A DNA stretch of 10,374 bases from Marinosulfonomonas sp. (GCA_022712735.1 JAFLKA010000003.1:1-10374); one strand, 5' to 3'; counted from the stretch's first letter, positions 1 through 6,168 are shown. Notes: generated by a model from the letters alone, not told the origin. A program made the numbers and translations.

Positions 1-1
1 A

Positions 2-508
2 CAAAATGTGCCTAACCTTGCGGATTCCGATCTGTCAAAACGCGGCACCAAGATCATTTCGGTCGACGATATCCGCTGGCACCGGCGCGACATTAAAACG
101 GTGCAATTGCTGTATCCGTCGATGGCGAAAATGATGGCCAAAAAGGCCGGATGCGATGATGCTTGGCTGGTCGAGGATGGCCTTGTGACCGAGGGCACAA
201 GCAACAACGCCTATATCGTCAAGGGCGGCAAAATCATCACCCGCCAGCTGTCAAACGACATCCTGCACGGCATCACCCGCGCCGCTGTTTTGCGGTTCGC
301 AAAAGAGGCACAGATGGAGGTCGAGGAACGCAGTTTCAGCATTGAAGAAGCGCAGGGTGCGGACGAGGCGTTTACCACGTCGGCCAGCGCATTTGTGATG
401 CCGGTGGTCGAGATTGACGGGGTGCAAATGGGCGACGGAACACCGGGGCCGGTGGCCAAAAGATTGCGCGAAATCTATCTGGAAGAAAGCCGTAAATCGG
501 CAATATGA
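2..508 (+). CDS. dat: D-amino-acid transaminase (class IV PLP aminotransferase), 3' part only
   Basis: The open frame runs in from the left edge, so the true start lies outside the window; the GTG at position 8 is only an internal in-frame codon. About 168 residues are visible of a family usually near 285. The stretch DIRWHRRDIKTVQLL carries the expected PLP-binding lysine (codon 95-97), followed by the class IV signature around VTEGTSNNAYIV and by LHGITR, all in the order seen in Bacillus-type D-alanine transaminase. The family moves the amino group between D-amino acids and 2-oxoacids in the cytoplasm, supplying D-alanine or D-glutamate for cell wall or breaking down D-amino acids. A branched-chain aminotransferase is the main alternative, but the spacing and the DIRW motif favour Dat. 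The TGA stop (506-508) lies inside the first unit of a short tandem repeat. Nothing links it to the nitrate genes downstream. Confidence 0.87.
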   Translation, partial: QNVPNLADSDLSKRGTKIISVDDIRWHRRDIKTVQLLYPSMAKMMAKKAGCDDAWLVEDGLVTEGTSNNAYIVKGGKIITRQLSNDILHGITRAAVLRFAKEAQMEVEERSFSIEEAQGADEAFTTSASAFVMPVVEIDGVQMGDGTPGPVAKRLREIYLEESRKSAI

Positions 509-545
509 TTTCCATATGAATCGCATATGAATTCCATATGACTCG
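502..545. repeat. Four-unit 11-bp tandem repeat of CATATGA-type units
   Basis: Four units start at 502, 513, 524 and 535, exactly 11 bp apart. All share ATATGA or a one-base variant (the first unit begins AATATGA, the other three CATATGA), and the last two bases alternate TC, CG, TC, CG. The array can therefore also be read as two 22-bp copies (502-523 and 524-545) differing at 3 positions. The last three units each hold the palindrome CATATG. The first unit overlaps the stop codon of the transaminase gene. The 11-bp period is close to one DNA turn, so repeated sites would face the same side of the helix. Replication slippage is the simplest origin; a protein-binding array is possible. Confidence 0.85.
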
Positions 546-547
546 CG

Positions 548-575
548 AACGGTCGGTTTTGCGGCCGTTAACGGC
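548..575. other. Two mutually exclusive hairpins after the transaminase gene
   Basis: Bases 548-555 can pair with 562-569 (8 pairs, one of them G-T, with a 6-base loop). The palindrome GCCGTTAACGGC (564-575) overlaps the 3' arm, so only one structure can form at a time. There is no T-run after either, so a standard Rho-independent terminator is not supported. It may end or process the transaminase transcript, but that is inference. Confidence 0.4.
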
Positions 576-615
576 TGTCTGGCAGGATCGGGTTTTACAA
601 TAGTGAGGCCCGAAA

Positions 616-993
616 ATGTTTAAGACAGAACACTTAAATGACCCGCATCCGATCAAACAGCCTGCGGGCCGCAAAGCCACGAAAACCGATCTGCGGTATT
701 TGCAGGCCGCCACGGATTCACTGATGCGGTTGTACATGAGGGTTTACGGCGCGGAAATCATGTCGCTGCACGCACCCGAGAAGTGGGCCGAGCTGGAGGA
801 GGCGTTTCATTGCGAGCCGAAAAAGGTTCGGGTGACGCTGCTGCTGGACGAACCTGTGGCCAAGTTTTTCCGGATGAAGGGGCGCGGGTATCAGGCGCTG
901 GTCAATCAGGTGTTGCGCACCTATGCGGAACTGCGGCTGGCGCGGGTGCTGGAAGGGCCAGAGGATCGTGGGCCGAGTGGTGAGGCGTTGTAG
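616..993 (+). CDS. BrnA-type antitoxin domain protein, apparently without BrnT
   Basis: This encodes 125 residues. The start at ATG 616 is supported by GAGG at 605-608, seven bases upstream. Residues about 68-104 (KVRVTLLLDEPVAKFFRMKG and the following GYQALVNQVLRTY) match the C-terminal DNA-binding domain of BrnA antitoxins (ribbon-helix-helix type; KVRVTLRLD... G.GYQ..INAVLR pattern as remembered). In known systems BrnA binds and neutralises the BrnT RNase and represses the brnTA operon, with brnT usually just upstream. Here the upstream gene is a transaminase and the 107-bp gap has no room for BrnT. Residues 1-67 are a longer lead than I expect for BrnA, and the last 15 residues look disordered. 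It may be a stand-alone regulator, an antitoxin relic, or an antitoxin with a different partner. Domain call fairly sure, function not. Confidence 0.68.
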   Translation: MFKTEHLNDPHPIKQPAGRKATKTDLRYLQAATDSLMRLYMRVYGAEIMSLHAPEKWAELEEAFHCEPKKVRVTLLLDEPVAKFFRMKGRGYQALVNQVLRTYAELRLARVLEGPEDRGPSGEAL

Positions 994-1058
994 CTTTGGG
1001 GAAAGTGGATATACACGCAGTAGTATCTTAGTAGAAAATACAGATTAGTAGGATTGCC

Positions 1059-1979
1059 ATGGGAAATCTCAACGATCAGTTGATGGCGAGTCTTCAGCAG
1101 CTTGTGATGGACAATCTCCCCTATGATCGTGATGACAGAGATGTCGTGCGAGAACTTTCGGCTATGGCACCTTTCGATCTACTTATTTGCTGGTTGAACT
1201 GGACCCGACGCATGTTGCCTCCAAGGCCTCGACAGGTCTTGCAATCAAGGGAATTTGCGAAAAACCCTATCGTGCGACAGCGGCGCGCAGACATTGATGC
1301 ATTGATCGAAAATATTCAGTCTGGTTTAGATTTGACCAAATATCTGAGTCGTGACGTGAAACATGGATATGTGAACACGAACAGAATGAAACCTCATCGA
1401 CGGCAGGACCTAGATTTGATGTTGAGCGCGTGGGGCGTGCACCATCTTCACTTTTCGCAAGACGTTGAGACAGATGGTTTCGTAAAGCGCGACGGGGCGA
1501 TCATCTTTGCCGTATTCCGTCCTGACCGAGCCTTTCTAATCGATATCATGTCCCACCAAGACTGGGCGAAGGAACATGTGGTCCGCGTGATGATGGACAA
1601 TTGGGCCGATGAAGGCCTCGTTCACGAAATTCGGAATACGCGTGGGCTTTCGCGGTCTGTCAGTGACCAAGCTCGTCAGACGCTTCGCAATGGGTTGATA
1701 AATACTGCGCTTGAAATTAACGGGAGTGTGTACATGCCAGCAGGGGGCATGACCACGTCTGGGGCCAGCGTGGATACAGTCCAGCAAGCTGATCGCGTGA
1801 TGGAAAGCATCGAAGCCTTCGCGCAGCTTTATGAGAAGAACCCTGATCAGATTATTAGCCAAGTAAGAGCGCATGGAGCAATTTGGCCTGAAGAGCCTAC
1901 CTTCGTGGTGGAGTTCCGGCCAGACGCATATGGCATCATTGAACTGAAGACGCAGACATTTTTGAGACTTGGTCCGTGA
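1059..1979 (+). CDS. Conserved-looking protein of unknown function, 306 residues
   Basis: I do not recognise a named family. The ATG at 1059 follows AGTAGGA (1048-1054) and gives an uninterrupted frame. The most structured part is residues about 117-166: DLDLMLSAWGVHHLHFSQDV, then TDGFVKRDGAIIFAVF and AFLIDIMSH. This is a His-His-x-His motif followed by two predicted beta strands, the second ending in another histidine, a pattern that looks catalytic or metal-binding. Residues 24-62 are basic and helical (NWTRRMLPPRPRQV). There is no signal peptide or clear membrane span, so it is probably cytoplasmic. A 65-bp spacer with two TTAGTAG copies (1028-1034, 1045-1051) separates it from the BrnA-like gene, so co-translation is unlikely. 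Stretches such as 1321-1380 have only 24 G or C in 60, lower than the nitrate genes, hinting at transfer. It faces narR tail to tail across 67 bp with no clear terminator. I have seen similar uncharacterised proteins in accessory regions, but cannot assign a role. Confidence 0.75.
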   Translation: MGNLNDQLMASLQQLVMDNLPYDRDDRDVVRELSAMAPFDLLICWLNWTRRMLPPRPRQVLQSREFAKNPIVRQRRADIDALIENIQSGLDLTKYLSRDVKHGYVNTNRMKPHRRQDLDLMLSAWGVHHLHFSQDVETDGFVKRDGAIIFAVFRPDRAFLIDIMSHQDWAKEHVVRVMMDNWADEGLVHEIRNTRGLSRSVSDQARQTLRNGLINTALEINGSVYMPAGGMTTSGASVDTVQQADRVMESIEAFAQLYEKNPDQIISQVRAHGAIWPEEPTFVVEFRPDAYGIIELKTQTFLRLGP

Positions 1980-2046
1980 GCTTCGTGCAGGGCCCCACTT
2001 TGGTATCCGCCAGCATCAATAATGCAAAACCTTGTGGATTTTCACC

Positions 2047-2745
2047 CTAGCTTCTGGGATCATCAATCAATGGTGTCGGCTTTGCCAACCGTTTCAGATC
2101 GTCCGGTTTGGTGATCTCGACGGTTTGCCCGTCGATGATAACCCCGTAGGGGCGCAAGGATTTTATGGCGCGGGACAGGTTTTCTGGCGTCATGCCCAAA
2201 ACCGAGGCAAGGCGGCGTTTTTCGATCGACAGGGTGAACGTATCGGCCCCGCCGGTTTTTTTCTGCCACTTCAGCAGGTAGTTGGCCAGCCGCTCGATCG
2301 AGGTGCGCAGTTTGAGCCCTTTGACGCTTTTGATCACGCCGCGATAGCAATAGGCCAGCTCCATTACCACGGCGCGCGCGAACGCGTGGTCAATCTCGAA
2401 CACATGGCGTACGTCCTCAGAAGGCAGCATGATCACGCGGGAGCGCTCCAACGTGCGGGCTGACATCAGGTTTGGCGCGTCGCGGATGGCGGCGGCCAGA
2501 ATGAAGGTGGCGCCTTCGCGCAGGATGGTCATGGTGGATTCGCGCCCGCCCCAGTTGGCCAGCAATTCAACACTGCCATCCACAACGATGTGCAGAAAAT
2601 CACAGGGGTCGCCCTCGATGATCAGTTCCATGTTTTGCGGGAAGGTTTGCACATAGGCGCCGCGCACCAGTTCGGCAAAACTGTCATCAGTCATTTCCTT
2701 GAACAAGGGAAGGCTGCGGATGGCTGGAATATCAGTGCTGCGCAT
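2047..2745 (-). CDS. narR: CRP/FNR-family regulator of nitrate respiration, NarR type
   Basis: This encodes 232 residues from the ATG at 2745. The frame extends to a TTG at 2781, but that lies in the FNR box; the ATG has GGTGAG seven bases upstream and fits the usual family length. Residues about 14-125 form the cyclic-nucleotide-binding-like sensor fold (IIEGDPCDFLHIVVDGSVEL) and 126-155 the dimer helix. Residues 175-201 are the helix-turn-helix, with ENLSR (188-192) giving the E..SR recognition pattern of FNR-type proteins that read TTGA half-sites. Only two cysteines (48, 133) are present, so it cannot hold an FNR-type 4Fe-4S cluster. This matches the Dnr/NnrR/NarR branch. In Paracoccus, NarR lies next to narKGHJI and is needed for its nitrate- or nitrite-responsive expression; the same position here supports the name. 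A generic Dnr or NnrR label is the main alternative. Confidence 0.8.
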   Translation of the reverse strand: MRSTDIPAIRSLPLFKEMTDDSFAELVRGAYVQTFPQNMELIIEGDPCDFLHIVVDGSVELLANWGGRESTMTILREGATFILAAAIRDAPNLMSARTLERSRVIMLPSEDVRHVFEIDHAFARAVVMELAYCYRGVIKSVKGLKLRTSIERLANYLLKWQKKTGGADTFTLSIEKRRLASVLGMTPENLSRAIKSLRPYGVIIDGQTVEITKPDDLKRLAKPTPLIDDPRS

Positions 2746-2767
2746 GGAGAGACTCACCGGGTGACGA

Positions 2768-2781
2768 TTGATATATATCAA
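2768..2781. promoter_or_regulatory. Perfect FNR-type box in front of narR
   Basis: TTGATATATATCAA is a perfect 14-bp palindrome fitting the FNR/Anr/Dnr consensus TTGAT-N4-ATCAA. Its centre is only about 29 bp from the narR ATG. A class II activator site would put the transcript start inside narR, so repression or autoregulation is the easier reading. Candidate binders are an FnrL-like protein encoded elsewhere, or NarR itself. Confidence 0.85.
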
Positions 2782-2803
2782 TCCAAAGTGCGGTAAATGT
2801 CAA
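2775..2803 (-). promoter_or_regulatory. Candidate sigma-70 promoter of narR
   Basis: On the minus strand a perfect TTGACA (2803-2798) is followed after 17 bp by TGATAT (2780-2775), a weak -10 match of 3 of 6. AT-rich alternatives follow within the next bases. The -10 region lies inside the perfect FNR-type box, so a bound dimer would block polymerase. Predicted from sequence only. Confidence 0.45.
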
Positions 2804-2856
2804 GATCAGGGTGGCAAATTGTGCTACACTAGATAGAAATATTGCAGCGTTACGCA

Positions 2857-2883
2857 CAACAATTGTTGGCAACATATTAATAT
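2857..2883. promoter_or_regulatory. Chain of overlapping palindromes in the narR-narK control region
   Basis: Three dyads abut or overlap: CAACAATTGTTG (2857-2868, perfect), TGTTG-G-CAACA (2864-2874) and ATATTAATAT (2874-2883, perfect). None fits the FNR consensus. They lie between the two FNR-type boxes and upstream of the transporter promoter, where a second regulator or a bending protein such as IHF could bind. No regulator is identified. Confidence 0.4.
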
Positions 2884-2903
2884 CAATAGAAAAATAAACC
2901 TTA

Positions 2904-2917
2904 TTGATCTGTGTCAA
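2904..2917. promoter_or_regulatory. FNR-type box upstream of the nitrate operon
   Basis: TTGATCTGTGTCAA fits TTGAY-N4-RTCAA, with one half-site perfect and the other GTCAA. Its centre at about 2910.5 would place a class II start site near 2952, and TATTCA at 2940-2945 is a fitting -10 just before that. This supports activation of the transport and reductase operon by an FNR-like protein or NarR under low oxygen. A partner ATCAATA/TATTGAT inverted repeat (2882-2888 and 2902-2908) overlaps its left half. Confidence 0.8.
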
Positions 2918-2937
2918 GATGTTGCTCTATTGGTTTC

Positions 2938-2951
2938 GCTATTCAAATAGC
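2938..2951. promoter_or_regulatory. Inverted repeat over the predicted -10 of the nitrate operon
   Basis: GCTATT-CA-AATAGC is a perfect 6-bp dyad with a 2-bp centre. It covers the candidate -10 element (2940-2945) and the bases just before the predicted start site. It could be an operator whose occupation blocks transcription, or a chance dyad. Confidence 0.4.
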
Positions 2952-2990
2952 AATTGGGGACTCGGCTTGAGCTATATGCGCTAGTGCTGT

Positions 2991-3010
2991 GTCCCTTTCG
3001 AAAAGGGGAC
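2991..3010 (+). promoter_or_regulatory. Hairpin that would hide the ribosome binding site of the first transporter gene
   Basis: Bases 2991-2998 pair with 3003-3010 in eight consecutive pairs (one G-T) around a CGAA loop. The 3' arm contains the Shine-Dalgarno sequence AAGGGG (3003-3008), seven bases before the ATG at 3016. If formed in the mRNA it would hold translation back, as in RNA thermometers or other initiation switches. Structure is seen by pairing; function is inference. Confidence 0.5.
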
Positions 3011-3015
3011 AGCAA

Positions 3016-4473
3016 ATGGAATTACAAAACAAAGCAACCAGCCTTTGGGGAAATTTCTTCAAAGTGAATATGGTGCAGATCAGGACTTTCCACATGACGT
3101 GGTTTGCCTTTTTCGCATGCTTCTTTGCCTGGTTCGGCATCGCACCGATGATGATCATCGTGCGCGAGGAGCTGGGTCTGACGAAATCACAGGTCGGCTG
3201 GACCATCATCGCATCCGTTGCGGTGACAATCTTTGCGCGCCTGTTTATCGGCTGGTTGTGTGACCGGATCGGTCCGCGTCTGGCCTATACATGGCTGCTG
3301 GTTCTGGGCTCTTTGCCTGTGGCGGGCATCGGGCTTGCGGATGATTTTACGTCGTTCCTGCTGTTCCGGCTGGCCATCGGGGTGATCGGGGCGTCCTTTG
3401 TGATTACCCAGTATCATACGTCGGTCATGTTTGCGCCAAACGTGGTGGGCACGGCGAATGCGACATCCGCTGGCTGGGGTAACCTGGGTGGTGGTGTGAC
3501 GCAGATCGTGATGCCGCTGATCTTTACCGGCTTTATCGTTGGTTTCAGTTTTACCGACGCCCAAGCGTGGCGCGCCTCTATGCTTCTGGTCGGGATCATC
3601 ACATTCCTGATCGGGATCGCGTATTACTATCTGACGCAGGATGCGCCTGACGGGAACTACAAGGAATTGCGCGAAAAAGGCTTGTTGCCATCTAAAGACA
3701 AGGTGACAGGTGCGTATTTCAAGGCGATGGCGGATTACCGCGTTTGGTTGATGTTCGTGATCTACGGTGCCTGTTTTGGTATCGAGTTGTTGATTAACGG
3801 ATCAATCGCGCTGTATTTCGTCGATTACTTTGGCTACTTCAAAGATATGCCGCTGGCCGAGGCTGCGGTGACCGCTGGTTTGATCGCGTCATTGTTTGGT
3901 CTGATGAACATCTTTGCCCGCACATTGGGCGGGATTTTTGGCGATAACTTTGCATCTCTGTGGGGTCTGAAGGGTCGCACAACCTGGCTGTTCATTGTGT
4001 TGCTGGGCGAAGGCCTTGCGCTGATGTTGTTCAGCCAGATGCCGATCCTGATGCTGGCCATTCCGACATTGATCATCTTCTCGCTGTTTACGCAGATGTC
4101 CGAGGGGGCGACCTATTCGGTGGTGCCGTTCGTCAATAAAAAAGCACTTGGCGCGGTTGCCGGTGTGGTTGGTGCGGGCGGTAACGCCGGTGCAGTTCTG
4201 GGTGGGTTCCTGCTGAAAAGCGAAGCCTATAACAACAACTGGGACGAGGCATACTTTGTTATCGGTATGATCGTCACCGGTGTTGCGTTCCTGGCGCTGT
4301 TCATCCGGTTCTCGCCCGAGAAAGAGGCCGAAGAGAAGGCACTGTTTGAATCCGCCAATATGGATATCTTGCAAGGTCGTGCAGATGAAGCAAATGCAGC
4401 ACTGCTCCATTCGGTCGAGGTTGTTGCAGAATACAACCGCACACATGACGAGAAGATCAAAACAAGAAGCTAG
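3016..4473 (+). CDS. narK1: NarK1-type nitrate transporter, major facilitator superfamily
   Basis: This encodes 485 residues. I chose ATG 3016 because AAGGGG lies seven bases upstream; the in-frame GTG at 2989 has no such site and falls before the hairpin. The protein is strongly hydrophobic with the usual 12-helix layout. It opens with RTFHMTWFAFFACFFAWFG (23-41), then the loop WLCDRIGPR (80-88) between helices 2 and 3. It carries both nitrate-porter signatures: GWGNLGGGVTQ (153-163) and GAVAGVVGAGGNAGA (379-393). An arginine in FARLFIG (75) is placed where substrate-binding arginines lie in this family. Known NarK1 proteins act as proton/nitrate symporters in the inner membrane, starting respiration before nitrite builds up. 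In Paracoccus, NarK1 and NarK2 are fused in one protein; here they are two genes in the same order. First gene of the narK1-narK2-narGH operon. A NasA-like assimilatory porter is less likely given the neighbours. Confidence 0.88.
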   Translation: MELQNKATSLWGNFFKVNMVQIRTFHMTWFAFFACFFAWFGIAPMMIIVREELGLTKSQVGWTIIASVAVTIFARLFIGWLCDRIGPRLAYTWLLVLGSLPVAGIGLADDFTSFLLFRLAIGVIGASFVITQYHTSVMFAPNVVGTANATSAGWGNLGGGVTQIVMPLIFTGFIVGFSFTDAQAWRASMLLVGIITFLIGIAYYYLTQDAPDGNYKELREKGLLPSKDKVTGAYFKAMADYRVWLMFVIYGACFGIELLINGSIALYFVDYFGYFKDMPLAEAAVTAGLIASLFGLMNIFARTLGGIFGDNFASLWGLKGRTTWLFIVLLGEGLALMLFSQMPILMLAIPTLIIFSLFTQMSEGATYSVVPFVNKKALGAVAGVVGAGGNAGAVLGGFLLKSEAYNNNWDEAYFVIGMIVTGVAFLALFIRFSPEKEAEEKALFESANMDILQGRADEANAALLHSVEVVAEYNRTHDEKIKTRS

Positions 4474-4490
4474 ATAAGTAAAAATAAAAT

Positions 4491-4512
4491 GGCGGGCCAT
4501 CGACGGCCCGCC
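4491..4512 (+). other. GC-rich hairpin between the two transporter genes
   Basis: GGCGGGCC (4491-4498) and GGCCCGCC (4505-4512) form a perfect 8-bp stem with an ATCGAC loop. No T-run follows, so this is more likely an RNA-stabilising, processing or partial attenuation element than a full terminator; the next gene's ribosome site begins 15 bases on. Its position also argues against starting the next gene at the in-frame ATG 4489. Confidence 0.65.
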
Positions 4513-4539
4513 CCAAATACTTACCCGAGGAGGGATAAA

Positions 4540-6156
4540 GTGGGACAAGATATTAGAAACTGGGACATTGAGGACGAGGGCTATTGGGCCTCGACCGGCA
4601 AGTCCATCGCGACGCGCAACCTGTGGATTTCGATCCCCAGCTTGCTGGTCGGTTTTGCCGTATGGCTATACTGGGGCATCATCGGGGTTCAGATGATCAA
4701 CCTTGGTTTTTCTTTCGAGAAATCACAGCTGTTTACCCTTGGCGCCATTGCCGGTCTGACCGGTGCGACGCTGCGTATCCCTTCAACCTTTTTCATCCGA
4801 ATAGCGGGGGGGCGAAATACGATCTTTTTCACCACCGCCCTGCTGATGATCCCTGCCATCGGCGCGGGTTACGCGCTGCAAGACCCGAATACGCCACTCT
4901 GGAAATTCCAGGTTCTGGCATTCTTGTCGGGTATCGGCGGCGGTAACTTCTCCTCCTCCATGTCCAACATTTCGTTCTTCTATCCGAAAAAAGTGCAAGG
5001 TTACGCGCTGGGTATGAATGCGGGTCTGGGCAACTTTGGCGTGACCACCATGCAGATTGTTATCCCTCTGGTGATGACATTCGGTCTGTTTGGCGGTGAA
5101 GGTCGTGAGTTGATCAACACATCCGGCACACTGATCGGTAAAATTCCGGCGGGCACTGAAACCTTCATCCACAACGCTGGTTTCGTGTGGTTGATTGCGC
5201 TGGTGCCACTGGCGATCCTTGGCTGGGTGTTCATGAACAACATCCGTGACGAGCACGTATCCCCCAACATCCCGGGTCCGATTGGTGCCTTTGCAACAAT
5301 CACCGGTATGCTGATGATCGGTTTCGCAACGGCTGCGTTCGGTCTGTGGCTGCTTTTGCCAGCAACAGATGGTGGTCTGCCGGTTTCCGGTCTGGGCGTA
5401 TCCAAATGGATCGTGCTGCCAATCGTTATCGCGCTGACTGTGTTCCTGTTGAAAATGATCCCCGGTGCGGTTGGGCAAAACCTGTCGCGTCAATATAAGA
5501 TCTTTGGCAACAAACACACATGGGCGATGACTGTGATCTATGTGATGACCTTTGGTTCGTTCATTGGTTACGCCGCGGCCTTCCCGCTGACAATCAAAGT
5601 GGTGTTTGGTTTCCAACACCTGATGGTTGACGGTGTGATGAACCACGATGTGGTGAACCCGAATGGTCCGTCGGCCCTGATGTATGCCTGGATGGGCCCC
5701 TTCATCGGTGCGCTTATTCGTCCATTGGGCGGCATGATTGCTGATAAGATGGGCGGCGCAAAAGTGACGCAAATCATTTCGGTTGTGATGGTTGGCTCGG
5801 CCCTTGGTCTGGCATACATTTTGCAACAGGCGTATAATTCGGCTACACCTGAAACCCTGTTCTTCCCGTTCATGGCGCTGTTCCTGCTGTTGTTTGCAGC
5901 AACCGGTGTTGGCAACGGGTCCACCTTCCGCACAATCGCGATGGTGTTCGACAAAGAACAGGCTGGCCCAGCATTGGGTTGGACTGCTGCGGTTGCCGCT
6001 TATGGTGCGTTCATCATCCCCAAAGTGTTTGGCGAGCAAATGAAAGCCGGCACACCTGAATACGCACTCTATGGTTTTGCAGCCTTCTATACGCTGTGCA
6101 TCGTGATCAACTGGTGGTTCTATCTGCGCCCCAATGCTTACGTGAAAAACCCGTAA
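4540..6156 (+). CDS. narK2: NarK2-type nitrate/nitrite transporter, major facilitator superfamily
   Basis: This encodes 538 residues from GTG 4540, preceded by GAGGAGGG (4527-4534) at a five-base gap. The in-frame ATG at 4489 would translate through a strong hairpin and adds 17 residues with no family look. The protein is a 12-helix membrane carrier of the NarK/NarU group: TLRIPSTF (78-85) with the arginine expected to bind nitrate, GIGGGNFSSSMSNISFFYPK (131-150), NAGLGNFGV (160-168), a second membrane arginine in GALIRPLGG, and ATGVGNGSTFR (454-464). It is longer than E. coli NarK (about 463), with extra sequence in the central part. The group mostly exchanges nitrate for nitrite, which fits the reductase next to it. 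It has the same order and type as the second half of the Paracoccus NarK fusion. Confidence 0.9.
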   Translation: MGQDIRNWDIEDEGYWASTGKSIATRNLWISIPSLLVGFAVWLYWGIIGVQMINLGFSFEKSQLFTLGAIAGLTGATLRIPSTFFIRIAGGRNTIFFTTALLMIPAIGAGYALQDPNTPLWKFQVLAFLSGIGGGNFSSSMSNISFFYPKKVQGYALGMNAGLGNFGVTTMQIVIPLVMTFGLFGGEGRELINTSGTLIGKIPAGTETFIHNAGFVWLIALVPLAILGWVFMNNIRDEHVSPNIPGPIGAFATITGMLMIGFATAAFGLWLLLPATDGGLPVSGLGVSKWIVLPIVIALTVFLLKMIPGAVGQNLSRQYKIFGNKHTWAMTVIYVMTFGSFIGYAAAFPLTIKVVFGFQHLMVDGVMNHDVVNPNGPSALMYAWMGPFIGALIRPLGGMIADKMGGAKVTQIISVVMVGSALGLAYILQQAYNSATPETLFFPFMALFLLLFAATGVGNGSTFRTIAMVFDKEQAGPALGWTAAVAAYGAFIIPKVFGEQMKAGTPEYALYGFAAFYTLCIVINWWFYLRPNAYVKNP

Positions 6157-6168
6157 CCTGACATCAGC

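Noticed and set aside
8..10. GTG at position 8 as the start of the transaminase gene
   Set aside because: The frame is open to the window edge and the protein would lack its whole N-terminal domain; the gene is cut, not short.
1980..2046. A bidirectional terminator between the 306-residue gene and narR
   Set aside because: Only a short GGGCCCC palindrome is visible; no stem with a T-run on either strand.
2032..2463. A 143-residue plus-strand frame opposite narR
   Set aside because: Antisense to the helix-turn-helix and dimer region of narR, with no ribosome site or domain.
2732..2917. A 61-residue minus-strand frame across the narR promoter with a hydrophobic stretch
   Set aside because: It covers both FNR-type boxes and the narR start, which is better explained as control DNA, and there is no clear ribosome site.
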